Below, piece after piece: positions 42,468 through 51,848 of a stretch of 64,000 nucleotides of DNA; position 1 is the first letter of the stretch, and the number at the start of each line of letters is the position of its first letter. Below the pieces are notes generated by a model that did not search any database, was not told the origin of the DNA, and saw only the letters and a program-made list of their open reading frames with translations. Both the position numbers and the translations under genes were made by a program. This DNA comes from Zhenpiania hominis (GTDB lineage Bacteria > Bacillota > Clostridia > Peptostreptococcales > Anaerovoracaceae): contig NZ_JACRYT010000010.1 of NCBI RefSeq assembly GCF_014333425.1, forward strand, positions 1 to 64,000, given 5' to 3'.

Positions 42468-43763
42468 TTAACCGATGGTCACTTCTTCTTCTGAATAGGT
42501 TGCTTCCGGCAGTTCTCTGCCAAGCCAGATCGTGGCGATTGTAAGAGGCCCAAGCCTTCCCACAAACATTGTCGCGGACAGAATCACCTTGCTCGCGGCG
42601 CTTAAGTCCGGAGTGATTCCCGTTGACAGGCCGGTGGTGGCAAACCCGCTGACAACCTCGAATAAAATTTGCTCAAATGTAAATTCCGTTTCCAGCATAC
42701 AGACGGCAAAAGTACTGGCAAGCACAACGCCAACAGCCAGCGAAAATACGGAAAACGCCTTCATCACAACATCTGCCGGAATAACACGCTTGAATGCTGT
42801 ACAATGGGAATTGAAAACCGTACTCAGCATTTTCCGCACCAGTACAAAGAAAGTCGTTGTCTTGATTCCGCCTCCGGTGGAACCGGGAGAAGCTCCAATA
42901 AACATCAGCACAATCAGAACCAGCAAACCTGCCTGTGTCATTTCACCAATCGCTACGCTGGAAAAGCCTGCCGTTCTTGCGGAAACACTCTGAAAATACG
43001 CTTCCAGCCATGTGATATCCCCGCCTTCCGTCCATTTGAGGAACAATGTCCCAAATACGATCAGCGCGGCTGTAACAGACAGCACTACTTTCGTCTGAAG
43101 GGACCAGTGCCTTGGGGATCTGCCCGCCAGCAGCTCACTGATCACAAAGAAGCCCAGGCCTCCAAAAATAATCAAGCCGCTAGTCACAATACACAGCCAC
43201 GCGTCCGCATGGTAATCCAGCAGATTTTTAAAACCACCCAGTATATCAAACCCCGCGTTATTAAATGACGCTATTGAATGAAAGACGCTGAGTCCAATCG
43301 CCCGACCGGTGGAATAATCCGCTGAAAATGTGACAAAGCTGAGAACCGCGCCGATCAGCTCAAAAGAGACTGTTACAAAGCCTACCGCTTTCAGTACATC
43401 CATCAACCCCTTTCCGGAAGACAGATTCAGAGATTCTTTCAAAAGCCGCTGTTTTCCGATCCCCATCCTGCCTCCGGCCGCGATGATGAAAATAACGCCA
43501 ATGGATGTGATTCCCAGACCTCCGATCTGAATCAGCAGAGCAAGAACAACTTCGCCGAAAGAGGACAGTGTTGTTCCGGGATCTACCGACGCGAGCCCTG
43601 TTACACAGACCGCGCTGGTAGAGGTAAACAGGCAATCCACCAGAGGAACACATTCTCCTGTTTCCGATGAAATCGGCAGCTTCAAGAGGAGCGTTCCTAA
43701 CAGAATTACACAGAGAAAGCCCAGAACCACAAGTCTTCGGGGCTTCAGCCGTTTAGATTTCAT
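42468..43763 (-). CDS. ktrB: Potassium uptake membrane subunit KtrB/TrkH family
   Basis: 431 residues with eight or more membrane segments in four pore-like repeats. Selectivity-filter loops are TSTSAVCVTGLASVD, SFNNAGFDI, SARTAGFSSV and GFATTGLSTGIT, each with the conserved Gly. The C-terminus has LGPLTIATIWLG. With KtrA it makes a Na+-dependent K+ uptake system. The 135-base gap upstream contains a TATAAT-like -10 and a hairpin. Confidence 0.92.
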   Translation of the reverse strand: MKSKRLKPRRLVVLGFLCVILLGTLLLKLPISSETGECVPLVDCLFTSTSAVCVTGLASVDPGTTLSSFGEVVLALLIQIGGLGITSIGVIFIIAAGGRMGIGKQRLLKESLNLSSGKGLMDVLKAVGFVTVSFELIGAVLSFVTFSADYSTGRAIGLSVFHSIASFNNAGFDILGGFKNLLDYHADAWLCIVTSGLIIFGGLGFFVISELLAGRSPRHWSLQTKVVLSVTAALIVFGTLFLKWTEGGDITWLEAYFQSVSARTAGFSSVAIGEMTQAGLLVLIVLMFIGASPGSTGGGIKTTTFFVLVRKMLSTVFNSHCTAFKRVIPADVVMKAFSVFSLAVGVVLASTFAVCMLETEFTFEQILFEVVSGFATTGLSTGITPDLSAASKVILSATMFVGRLGPLTIATIWLGRELPEATYSEEEVTIG

Positions 43764-43821
43764 TTGTTTGATACCGCCTTTTCTTTTAAAATCAATTTAT
43801 CTAGGCTGCATTATAGCACAA

Positions 43822-43852
43822 CAACGGCAGATATGCTAGATACCTGCCGTTG
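43822..43852. terminator. Hairpin between hydF and ktrB
   Basis: CAACGGCAG (43822-43830) pairs with CTGCCGTTG (43844-43852). The T-rich tail (CTTTCTTTTTTG) is on the plus-strand side, although both neighbouring genes are on the minus strand, so it would end plus-strand transcription best. It may still structure the start of the ktr transcript. Confidence 0.4.
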
Positions 43853-43898
43853 CTTTCTTTTTTGATTAACTTGCTCTTTCTGTCTATTTTGAATATTG

Positions 43899-45095
43899 CT
43901 ACTCCGGAAGCTGAATTTTGTCCAGAATTCCGCTGAGTTTGGCGATGGTAATCCCGTAATTGGTAATCGGGACTCCCGCTTCCCGTGCCTTGGCGATTCG
44001 GGAAAGCACATGTTTTCGGTTAAACATACACGCGCCGCAGTGGATCACCAGATCGTAGGAGGTAAGATCTTTCGGGAAATCATTGCCCGATACGACTTGC
44101 ACATCCAGAGATTCGCCAAATTTCTTTTTGAGCATGCGCGGGATTTTCACCCGTCCGATATCTTCTTCCAGCGGCGCGTGGGTACAAGCTTCCGCAATGA
44201 GGACATGAGATTTTTCGGTCAGCCCGTCAATCGCCGCGGCTCCATCTGTAAAAGCGTGTATATCCCCCTTATACGCCGCGAACAGCACCGAAAAGGAGGT
44301 CAGCCTGCTTTCCGCCGGTTTCGCTTCGTAGACCTGTTTAAAGCACTGAGAATCCGTTATAATCAGAGATGGCGTTTTGCTGAGGTACTGAAGGCTTTTT
44401 TCAAATTCTCCCGCCGTAGTGCAGACTGTAGTACAGCGATTGTCGAGAAGCTCCCGGATCGTCTGTACCTGAGGCAGGATCAGCCTTCCTTTGGGCGCCT
44501 GAATATCCTGGGGCATTACCAGCAGAACCAGGTCTCCTTCCCCTGTCAGACCGCTGAGAATCCGCTGTCTCTTGTAGTCCTCCGGAACAGCCTCTTCAAT
44601 GGCTGCTTTGATCGCTTCGATGCCTTCCTTCCGCAGAGCGCTGACGAGGATGGGCTTTTTCTTCAGTTCTTTTTCAATTTTTTCCGCCAGCTTTGCCCGA
44701 TCGTTTCCCTCATCTGCCTTACCCACAACAGGGATGATGGGAATTTCCTTTTTTTCCATGGCTTCCACCCAGCTTTTTTCCTGGGAAAAATCCATATCAT
44801 CGAAAATTACAATGGCCACGTCCGTCTTGTCCAGGATCTCCCGGGTCTTCTCCACCCGCAGCTTTCCCAATTCGCCTTCATCATCAAAACCGGCTGTATC
44901 GATAAAGACTACCGGACCGACAGGATGAAGTTCCATGGATTTATAGACCGGATCGGTCGTGGTTCCCGGATGTTCGGAAACCACGGAAATCTCCTGCTTG
45001 GTCAGCGCATTGGTGAGAGAGGATTTTCCGGCGTTGCGCTTTCCGAAAATTCCAATATGCAGCCGGTTTGCCCTCGGCGTTGTGTTTAAACTCAT
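43899..45095 (-). CDS. hydF: [FeFe]-hydrogenase maturation GTPase HydF
   Basis: 398 residues, usual length. N-terminal GTPase: GKRNAGKSSLTNAL (Walker A), EHPGTTTDPV, FIDTAGFDD and VVGKADEG. A dimerisation domain follows, then the iron-sulfur domain with HCGACMFNRKHVLSR, giving the CxHx(46-53)HCxxC type ligands. HydF is the scaffold on which HydE and HydG products build the 2Fe subcluster before transfer to apo-hydrogenase. It is the third gene of hydE-hydG-hydF. Confidence 0.95.
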   Translation of the reverse strand: MSLNTTPRANRLHIGIFGKRNAGKSSLTNALTKQEISVVSEHPGTTTDPVYKSMELHPVGPVVFIDTAGFDDEGELGKLRVEKTREILDKTDVAIVIFDDMDFSQEKSWVEAMEKKEIPIIPVVGKADEGNDRAKLAEKIEKELKKKPILVSALRKEGIEAIKAAIEEAVPEDYKRQRILSGLTGEGDLVLLVMPQDIQAPKGRLILPQVQTIRELLDNRCTTVCTTAGEFEKSLQYLSKTPSLIITDSQCFKQVYEAKPAESRLTSFSVLFAAYKGDIHAFTDGAAAIDGLTEKSHVLIAEACTHAPLEEDIGRVKIPRMLKKKFGESLDVQVVSGNDFPKDLTSYDLVIHCGACMFNRKHVLSRIAKAREAGVPITNYGITIAKLSGILDKIQLPE

Positions 45096-45110
45096 AGCTT
45101 CCTCCTTCGG

Positions 45111-46529
45111 TTACAGCCTGAAGTCTCTGCGCCCTTCGTGAATATCATTCAGATGCTCTCTTACCACTTCTTTGACTTTTTCGTTCGGAATCATTTCCAG
45201 ACGCTTTTGAATGATAGCTTCTCCCTTTGCCTTTGTCTCCGGCGACGCGTAATCTTCCAAGTACTCTTTCAGGGTCATCAGAGCGTTGGGCTGGCAGATA
45301 TTCGCGATCTGCCCGCTCTTTACAAGGCTCATAAAGCGATCTCCGGTACGCCCTTCCCGATAGCAGGCTGTACAGAAGCTAGGCACGTGTCCTTCATCGA
45401 TCAGCCAGTCTACCACCTGGTTGAGGGTTCTCGTATCATTTACATCAAACTGGGAAGTATCTTCTTCCTCCGGTTCTTCTTCCACATATCCGCCCACGCT
45501 GGTGCGGCTGCCTCCGCTGATCTGGGAAACGCCCAGATGCAGGGCCGCTGCCCGCATTTCCTTGCTTTCTCTTGTGGACATAATAATTCCGGTATAGGGA
45601 ACGGCAATCCGCAATACGGCGATGATTCTCTTGAACACCTCGTCAGGAACGCCATTGTCAAATTCATCCGGGTCAATATCATCGGCGGTTCTTACTCTCG
45701 GCACACTGATGGTATGCGGTCCGCAGCCGAAGGTATCTTCCAGATGCTGAGCATGCATCAGAAGTCCTACGAAATCGTATTTATACAGGTTCAGGCCGAA
45801 CAGAACGCCGCAGCCCACATCGTCGATTCCCGCTTCCATCGCCCGGTCCATAGCTTCCGTATGGTACGCGTAGTCGCTTTTCGGTCCGGTAGGATGGAGA
45901 TATTCATAGGCTTCCTTGTTGTAGGTTTCCTGGAACAGAATATAGGTTCCGATTCCCGCGTCTTTCAGCTTTTTATAGTTTTCCACCGTGGTGGCGGCAA
46001 TGTTGACGTTTACTCTGCGGATAGCGCCGTTTTTATGCTTAATATTGTAAATCGTATCGATACATTCCAGAATGTATTCAATCGGGTTATTTTTCGGGTC
46101 TTCGCCGGCCTCCAGCGCCAGACGCTTGTGTCCCATATCCTGCAGCGCGGTTACTTCTTTTACAATATCCTCCTGGCTCAGCTTTTTCCTCGGGATATGC
46201 TTGTTCTGGCCGTGGTACGGGCAGTAACGGCAGCCGTTGATACAGTAATTGGATAAGTACAGAGGCGCGAACATAACAATCCGGTTTCCGTAGAATTTTT
46301 CTTTGATCCTTCCCGCCAGATCGAAAATCTCCTGATGAATCTGCGGGTCCTCGCATTCCAGCAGCAGCATAGCGTCCTGGTAATTGAGGCCTTTGCAGTC
46401 TTCCGCTTTTTTCAGAATATCCCGGATCCTGTCCAGATCGTTTTTATGCTCCTCCGCGTAAGCCAGCGTTCTTTTAATTTCCGCGTCATCAATGAATTCT
46501 GTCGCGATTTTTGATTTACTGTTGTACAT
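45111..46529 (-). CDS. hydG: [FeFe]-hydrogenase maturation radical SAM enzyme HydG
   Basis: 472 residues, full length. The radical SAM motif is CINGCRYCPYHGQN (CX3CX2C). The C-terminal auxiliary cluster motif is CTACYREGRTGDRFM. HydG splits tyrosine to make the CO and CN ligands of the H-cluster, delivered as an Fe(CO)(CN) unit. It lies 15 bases upstream of hydF and 33 bases downstream of hydE. No hydrogenase structural gene (hydA) is in the window. Confidence 0.96.
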   Translation of the reverse strand: MYNSKSKIATEFIDDAEIKRTLAYAEEHKNDLDRIRDILKKAEDCKGLNYQDAMLLLECEDPQIHQEIFDLAGRIKEKFYGNRIVMFAPLYLSNYCINGCRYCPYHGQNKHIPRKKLSQEDIVKEVTALQDMGHKRLALEAGEDPKNNPIEYILECIDTIYNIKHKNGAIRRVNVNIAATTVENYKKLKDAGIGTYILFQETYNKEAYEYLHPTGPKSDYAYHTEAMDRAMEAGIDDVGCGVLFGLNLYKYDFVGLLMHAQHLEDTFGCGPHTISVPRVRTADDIDPDEFDNGVPDEVFKRIIAVLRIAVPYTGIIMSTRESKEMRAAALHLGVSQISGGSRTSVGGYVEEEPEEEDTSQFDVNDTRTLNQVVDWLIDEGHVPSFCTACYREGRTGDRFMSLVKSGQIANICQPNALMTLKEYLEDYASPETKAKGEAIIQKRLEMIPNEKVKEVVREHLNDIHEGRRDFRL

Positions 46530-46562
46530 TTTGTTCTTCCTTCCTTTTTTTCAGAGCGTTGA

Positions 46563-47516
46563 TCAGAGAGGGATTCTGCCCAGCTGCCGAATTTGCTCTT
46601 CCAGTTTTTTTCTGTCTCCGATTACATCCGTTTTCTCCAGCTTGGCCGGATAGATTTCATAAGCCTGTTTATAGGGGTCGGGCGTCACTTTTTTCATAAT
46701 AACGTTGGCTCCGCAGGCAAAGGCGTTGTCTTTTTCCTCCCGATTCACCACGCCCAGGGACGTTGTCACCGGCAGGTTCGCCTTTGGAAGCAGCAGCCGC
46801 GCCAGAGCCACCGCCCGCTTTGTCAGTTCCGTATCCCCGGCCTTTTCTCCCGCCAGAGGCGTGTCAGGATGGGGGATAAAGGGGCCGATTCCCGCCATTT
46901 TACAGTTCAGCTCTTTGAGCAGCAGCAGGTCGCTGGCGATGGTTTCCAGGGTCTGCCCCGGAAGGCCAATCATAAAGCCGCTGCCGGTTTCATAGCCCAG
47001 CCGGTTTATATTCTTCAGACATTCCACCCGCTCTTTGAGGGTTCCACAGGGGTGCAGCCTGTCATAAAGCTCCGGATCCGCGGTTTCATGCTTCAGCAGA
47101 TACCGATCCGCTCCGCAGTTTTTCAGATAGCGCAGTTCTTCAAAGGTCAGCTCTCCGCAGCTCAAGGTCACCGCGGCTCCCATCTCTTTGATGGCTGTTA
47201 CGATTTCCCCCAGCGTTTCTTTGTGGAAGTGAGGGTCCTCGCCTGACTGCAGGACAATCGTCCGATACCCCGCGTCCACCGCTTGTCTCGCGGTATCCAG
47301 AATTTCCTTTACCGACATCCGGTAGCGGACCGCCTTTTCATTGGTACTGTTGAGTCCGCAGTACAGGCACTGTCTCCTGCAGATGTTGGAAAACTCAATA
47401 ATCGCCCGGATATGGACGATATCGCCTGTGTTTTCCCGCCGTACCGCGTCCGCCCGTCTGTACACCGGCTCGAAATCTTCAAGGGCCAGCATCTGTACCA
47501 GCTCTTTCTTTTCCAT
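46563..47516 (-). CDS. hydE: [FeFe]-hydrogenase maturation radical SAM enzyme HydE
   Basis: 317 residues from the ATG at 47516 (MEKKELVQMLALEDF), which has GGAG at good distance; the upstream ATG at 47546 lies in the terminator T run and has no site. The radical SAM motif is CRRQCLYCGLN. Other landmarks are LQSGEDPHF, GSGFMIGLPGQT and GIGPFIPHPDTPLAG. HydE works on a cysteine-bound Fe(CO)2(CN) synthon during H-cluster assembly. First gene of the maturation operon, with a putative attenuator just upstream. Confidence 0.94.
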   Translation of the reverse strand: MEKKELVQMLALEDFEPVYRRADAVRRENTGDIVHIRAIIEFSNICRRQCLYCGLNSTNEKAVRYRMSVKEILDTARQAVDAGYRTIVLQSGEDPHFHKETLGEIVTAIKEMGAAVTLSCGELTFEELRYLKNCGADRYLLKHETADPELYDRLHPCGTLKERVECLKNINRLGYETGSGFMIGLPGQTLETIASDLLLLKELNCKMAGIGPFIPHPDTPLAGEKAGDTELTKRAVALARLLLPKANLPVTTSLGVVNREEKDNAFACGANVIMKKVTPDPYKQAYEIYPAKLEKTDVIGDRKKLEEQIRQLGRIPL

Positions 47517-47544
47517 TTTTCTTACTCCATTCACATCAGATTCC

Positions 47545-47584
47545 ATAAAAAAATCTCTGTATCAGCCGCAGCCATACAGAGATT
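47545..47584 (-). terminator. Terminator hairpin in the hydE leader (putative attenuator)
   Basis: On the minus strand ATACAGAGATT follows AATCTCTGTAT after an 11-base loop, forming a perfect 11-bp stem (47574-47584 with 47552-47562), then seven T. It ends 30 bases before the hydE start codon, so it would stop transcription before hydE rather than after a gene. The stem begins four bases after the stop of a nine-codon leader frame. Confidence 0.75.
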
Positions 47585-47588
47585 GTCG

Positions 47589-47618
47589 TTACAAAGTTGT
47601 ATGCCACCGCCTTTCCAT
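47589..47618 (-). CDS. Putative nine-residue leader peptide upstream of hydE
   Basis: ATG at 47618 follows AAGGAACTCTT, a good ribosome-binding site, and reads MERRWHTTL then TAA at 47589-47591. The stop is four bases from the 5' arm of the terminator stem, so a ribosome held at the end of the peptide would cover that arm and allow read-through into hydE. I know of no described leader of this sequence. Too short for certainty, but site, spacing and hairpin fit together. Confidence 0.5.
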   Translation of the reverse strand: MERRWHTTL

Positions 47619-47741
47619 AAGAGTTCCTTCTTTCTGGTTCAGTACGATTCATTTTTTTTGCCTTGAAAATCGGAAAATCCTTTTTCGCAGGCTTGTTATT
47701 ATCATTTTACCACAAAAATGAAGAATTAACCATATAAATGA

Positions 47742-48608
47742 TCAATACAGAGCGGAAGCATACACAACCCGGTCATGCCCCGCCAGATCCTTCCTTACAA
47801 ATACTTTCGTAAACGCTCCGGTTTCGCGGATCAGCCGTGTTACGTCTTCCGCCTGATCATGGCCGATTTCCAGGATCAGGACGCCTTTTTTCTCCAGATG
47901 ATCCGGCGCCTGGCTGATGATGCGCCGGTAAAAATCCAGCCCATCCTCGCCGCCGTCCAGGGCAATCATGGGTTCGTGCAGCTTTACCTCGTCCTGAAGG
48001 ATCGGAATCATATGGGATCGTATGTAAGGGGGGTTTGAAGCAATCAGATCATAACGCCGCTTTCCTACCGCTTTGTAGAGATCTCCCTGCCGGAACCGCA
48101 GCTTCACTCTGTTCTTTTTCGCGTTCTGTTTCGCGGTCTCCAGCGCGGGCTCACTGCAGTCGCTGGCCGTTACCTTTACATTTTCGCAGATCCGGGAAAG
48201 GGCTATGCCGATGGCTCCGCTTCCGCAGCAGAGATCCAGAACCTTCCACGCCTTTCTCCTATGAGTTTTGCTGTTATCTCCGCGTATGATCTTTGCCGCT
48301 TCCTCTACCAGAATTTCCGTGTCCTGTCTCGGGATCAGCACATTGGGATTCACTTGGAAGTTCAGACCCATAAATTCCTGCGTGCCGGTAATGTGCTGCA
48401 GGGGAATCCGCTGTTCCCTGCGCGCGATCAGGTCAAAATAGCGCTTCTGCGTCTCCTCATCCACCGGTTCTCTGCCCCGCAGGAAAAGCTCTACCCGGTC
48501 TGCCCCGGTGATGTGGTAATAAATCAGCTCCGCGTCCAGCCACGGATCCATACAGTGGGCTTTTGTCAGGCGGCTTTCACCCAGTTTAATCATTTCTCTT
48601 ACAAGCAT
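47742..48608 (-). CDS. prmC: Peptide chain release factor N5-glutamine methyltransferase PrmC
   Basis: 288 residues. It has an N-terminal helical domain and a Rossmann methyltransferase with the SAM loop VLDLCCGSGAIGIAL and the catalytic NPPY in LIASNPPYIRSH. It methylates the Gln of the GGQ motif of release factors RF1/RF2. The start overlaps the DUF1385 stop by 10 bases. An alternative start five codons in is possible. In many Firmicutes prfA follows prmC; here it does not. Confidence 0.93.
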   Translation of the reverse strand: MLVREMIKLGESRLTKAHCMDPWLDAELIYYHITGADRVELFLRGREPVDEETQKRYFDLIARREQRIPLQHITGTQEFMGLNFQVNPNVLIPRQDTEILVEEAAKIIRGDNSKTHRRKAWKVLDLCCGSGAIGIALSRICENVKVTASDCSEPALETAKQNAKKNRVKLRFRQGDLYKAVGKRRYDLIASNPPYIRSHMIPILQDEVKLHEPMIALDGGEDGLDFYRRIISQAPDHLEKKGVLILEIGHDQAEDVTRLIRETGAFTKVFVRKDLAGHDRVVYASALY

Positions 48609-49672
48609 TTACTATCCGCGTCCTTCTCCTTTTGTTCCTTTTTTTCCTCCATGGACGGCTCCTCTTCGTGTTTTTCCTCTTGAATCAGCTTTCCGTCTTT
48701 GTCGCAGACGCCTTCATAGCAGGGCGTATCCGGCGAAACCATAACCGCTTTCATGGCGGCAATGGCGACTTCCAGATGCTGTTTTTCCGGCTCCGCGGTG
48801 GTAAGCTTCTGAAGATACAACCCCGGCAGGCTGAGAATTTTGACCGCCAGATTGTCGCTGCGGCCCGCCCATCTGAGAAGCTCGTAGGAAAGCCCCGCAA
48901 TAACCGGAATCAGCAGGAGCCTCGATAAAATCCGCCACACCAGGCTGGGCCATCCCAGCAGAGAAAACAGGATCAGGCTGATGACCATAACAAACATCAG
49001 AAAGCTGGTGCCGCATCTGGGATGGAGAGTATAAAACTGCTGGCAGTTTTCCGGGGTAAGTTCCAGTCCGTTTTCAAAACAATGGATACATTTATGCTCC
49101 GCTCCGTGGTATCGGAACACCGTCTGAATATCCTGCATTTTGGAAATCAGCAGAATATAAAGCACAAACAGAATAATCCTCAGTACGCCTTCTATCAGAT
49201 TTAAAAGAACCTCGCTGGACGTAAAATGACCCAGCCAGTTCACTGCCGCTGTCGGCAGGATAATGAAGATTCCCACCGTCAGAAGCAGGGCGATCACAAC
49301 AGAAGCGTACAGCATGATGTTCCATGCTCCCTTTTCGCCGAACTTTTTCTCCAGCCACAGAGAAAGTTTGTCCTCCTCGTATTCCACAGCGTCCGGTCCG
49401 TCGTAGCCTTCCAGAACCTCTGCTGAATACATCAGCGTTCTTGTCCCTGTCACCAGAGATCCGACAAACACGCCTACGCCGCGAATGATGGGAATCTTCA
49501 TCCATTTTGCCGGTTCTTTCAGTTTTTCTGTCTTAATATGGATATCCTTGTTTGGAAGCCGCACCGCCACCGCGGTCCGATCTTCTCCCTTCATCATAAT
49601 CCCTTCGAGAACGGCTTGTCCTCCCACCTTGGTCGGACAGGCGTCCTTTAAAAATATTTTTTTCAGATCCAT
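48599..49672 (-). CDS. DUF1385 membrane protein
   Basis: 357 residues with the family opening [24 protein letters not shown] and several membrane segments ([34 protein letters not shown]). The loop [15 protein letters not shown] is characteristic. The C-terminal 70 residues are charged and probably cytoplasmic. Function is uncharacterised (metal-dependent enzyme suggested by the family name). It is co-transcribed with rho upstream (two-base gap) and prmC downstream, the usual Firmicute order apart from missing rpmE. Confidence 0.9.
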   Translation of the reverse strand: MDLKKIFLKDACPTKVGGQAVLEGIMMKGEDRTAVAVRLPNKDIHIKTEKLKEPAKWMKIPIIRGVGVFVGSLVTGTRTLMYSAEVLEGYDGPDAVEYEEDKLSLWLEKKFGEKGAWNIMLYASVVIALLLTVGIFIILPTAAVNWLGHFTSSEVLLNLIEGVLRIILFVLYILLISKMQDIQTVFRYHGAEHKCIHCFENGLELTPENCQQFYTLHPRCGTSFLMFVMVISLILFSLLGWPSLVWRILSRLLLIPVIAGLSYELLRWAGRSDNLAVKILSLPGLYLQKLTTAEPEKQHLEVAIAAMKAVMVSPDTPCYEGVCDKDGKLIQEEKHEEEPSMEEKKEQKEKDADSKCL

Positions 49673-49674
49673 CG

Positions 49675-51318
49675 TTACCCCTCAAGTCTGACACGTTTGA
49701 TTACTTGGATAAAGTCGCTGTTGTTTCTTGTATGCGCCAGGTTGTCGATAATGGTTTCCGTCACTTCCTGCACGCTGCTGTTGGAAAGCGCTCTTCTCAT
49801 TGCCCATACCGCTTCCAGCTCCTGCTGGTTCATGAGCAGATCCTCCCGTCTGGTTCCGGATTTGTTGAGATCAATGGCAGGGAAAATCCTCTTTTCTGAG
49901 AGCTTGCGATCAAGATGCAGCTCCATGTTGCCGGTTCCTTTAAATTCCTCGAAAATTACGTCATCCATCCGGCTGCCGGTCTCCACCAGGGCTGTGGCGA
50001 GAATGGTAATGCTTCCCCCTTCTTCCAGGTTTCTTGCCGCTCCGAAAAATTTCTTCGGTTTGTGAAGCGCCCCCGGATCCAGTCCTCCGGAAAGAGTTCT
50101 TCCGGAAGCCGGTACAACCAGGTTGTAGGCTCTGGCAAGACGGGTAATGCTGTCTAAAAGAATCACAACGTCTTTGCCATGCTCCACCAGGCGCTGGGCT
50201 CTGGCAAGAACCATTTCCGCCACCTTTACATGATGCTGCGGCAGTTCGTCAAAGGTGGAATAAATAACCTCGCCGCTCTTCAGGGAGCGTTTCATATCGG
50301 TTACTTCTTCCGGCCGTTCGTCCACCAGCAGCACGATCATTTCAATCTCCGGGTATTTCTTTTCAATACTGTTGGCGATTTTTTTCAAGAGTACGGTTTT
50401 TCCCGCTTTCGGAGGCGCTACAATCAGGCCTCTCTGTCCTTTTCCGATGGGCGCGATCAGATCGATCAGACGCATGGAAAGATCCCTTGTAGCAGTGTCT
50501 TCAAGAGAAAGCCGCTCATCGGGAAAGATCGGCGTCAGCTCTTCAAAATGGGGCCGTTTCATGGCGACGCCCGGTTCATCTCCGTTGACTGTTACAACGT
50601 AAAGCAGGGCGCCGAACCGCTCCCCTTCGTTGGGCTTTCTGGAAATTCCTCTGATTTTGTCCCCTGTTTTCAGATTAAAGCGCCGAATCTGCGCCGGAGA
50701 AACGTAAATATCCTTATCGCTGGTAAGGAAGTTGGAAAAGCGCAGGAATCCGAATCCTCCCTCTGCCAGTTCCAGAATTCCTTCTACCTCCGGCCGGTCT
50801 TCTTTATCGGGAATAACCTTGCGTTTCCCCCGGCTTTCCACTTTTTTCTCCTCGGGAGCCTCCGGTTCCTGAGGCGGCAGATCGTGCTTTTCATGAGTTT
50901 CAACCTTTTCACGGGGTTCAAAGGCTTCGGAAGTTTCGCGGGTTTCGGAAGCGGCTTCCCTCTCCGCGTCTTTGACTGCCGGCACTCTGACCGTCCGTTT
51001 TCTTTTGGTTTCTTTTCCTGGCTCCGCGTTCTTCTCTTCTTTTTTAGAAGCTGCCTTTTTTCTGGTTTCCCGTTTTCCGGTTTTGGTTTCTTTTACGCTT
51101 TTTGTAGCTTTTGCTTTCCGGGGCTTTGCTTTTTTTTCTTCCTGCTCTGTCTGAGGCTTTGTCTGCGCAGGTTCCGGCTCTTCCCCCGGCGCGTCAATCT
51201 TTGAAAGGGCTTCAATCAACTGCGCTTTGCGCATTGCGGCATACCCTTCAAGTCCCAGATTTTTGGCAAGCTCTTTTAATTCGACTACCTTCTTCCCCTT
51301 AAGTATTGTTTCTTCCAT
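49675..51318 (-). CDS. rho: Transcription termination factor Rho with a long charged insertion
   Basis: 547 residues from the ATG at 51318 with AAAGGA upstream. A SAP-like N-terminal segment ([22 protein letters not shown]) is followed by about 145 residues of Lys/Glu/Arg/Pro-rich linker, then the cold-shock RNA-binding domain ([21 protein letters not shown]) and the RecA-like motor: Walker [27 protein letters not shown] and [11 protein letters not shown]. Rho is a hexameric helicase that ends untranslated transcription. The linker resembles insertions in Rho of some actinobacteria and clostridia that widen RNA binding. Confidence 0.95.
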   Translation of the reverse strand: MEETILKGKKVVELKELAKNLGLEGYAAMRKAQLIEALSKIDAPGEEPEPAQTKPQTEQEEKKAKPRKAKATKSVKETKTGKRETRKKAASKKEEKNAEPGKETKRKRTVRVPAVKDAEREAASETRETSEAFEPREKVETHEKHDLPPQEPEAPEEKKVESRGKRKVIPDKEDRPEVEGILELAEGGFGFLRFSNFLTSDKDIYVSPAQIRRFNLKTGDKIRGISRKPNEGERFGALLYVVTVNGDEPGVAMKRPHFEELTPIFPDERLSLEDTATRDLSMRLIDLIAPIGKGQRGLIVAPPKAGKTVLLKKIANSIEKKYPEIEMIVLLVDERPEEVTDMKRSLKSGEVIYSTFDELPQHHVKVAEMVLARAQRLVEHGKDVVILLDSITRLARAYNLVVPASGRTLSGGLDPGALHKPKKFFGAARNLEEGGSITILATALVETGSRMDDVIFEEFKGTGNMELHLDRKLSEKRIFPAIDLNKSGTRREDLLMNQQELEAVWAMRRALSNSSVQEVTETIIDNLAHTRNNSDFIQVIKRVRLEG

Positions 51319-51449
51319 AAAATATCCTTTCGCGCAGATATATTGCAATATCCGTGCTGTCCTTTCCTTGTTCGTTCCTGTTTTGATGGTTTCACTGGAA
51401 ATGTGTATTAGATAAAACAGATAAGCTTATAAGACTTTCAATATCTATT

Positions 51450-51478
51450 ACTATATACCTATTTTTAGCAGGTTACAA
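51450..51478 (-). promoter_or_regulatory. Probable rho promoter with a leader of about 125 bases
   Basis: On the minus strand TTGTAA (51473-51478), a 17-base spacer and TATAGT (51450-51455). The long leader before the rho ATG would suit autogenous control, as known for rho in other bacteria. The rest of the 500-base gap (51480-51800) shows no gene or clear structure other than the terminator of hbd. Confidence 0.6.
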
Positions 51479-51800
51479 TATTTTTTGCGCAAAAAAATCC
51501 GGGCACCAGGGCAGATCTGCAAATTTTTATCTTGTCTGAAAGGCTCCTGATGTTCGGGTTATCAGAACGGTTGTGTCCAATTAGCGATATTAAATACTAC
51601 GGACACATAATTTCGATAAAGAAACTCATTCTTTAGAAAAGAGTTTCCTCAGATACCTGTAATTGTTCCTGTATTTGAAACAACTTCGACAGTCTTTGAT
51701 GAAATTCGACTATATTCGACATGCTCGAAAGTTAGTCCCAATAAACTTTTTATTCCCAAATAAGAAAAAAGCTGCATTGGACACACATCCGCCTTTAAAC

Positions 51801-51837
51801 AGAAAAAAAAACAGGCTGTCCTGTGAAAGGACAGCCT
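51801..51837 (-). terminator. Intrinsic terminator of hbd
   Basis: AGGCTGTCC (51811-51819) pairs with GGACAGCCT (51827-51835); read on the minus strand it is followed by nine T. It lies 12 bases past the hbd stop. Confidence 0.9.
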
Positions 51838-51848
51838 TAAGTAATCGT

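Noticed and set aside
44599..45141. Plus-strand frames opposite hydF
   Set aside because: Ser/Phe-rich antisense shadows of a clearly conserved gene.
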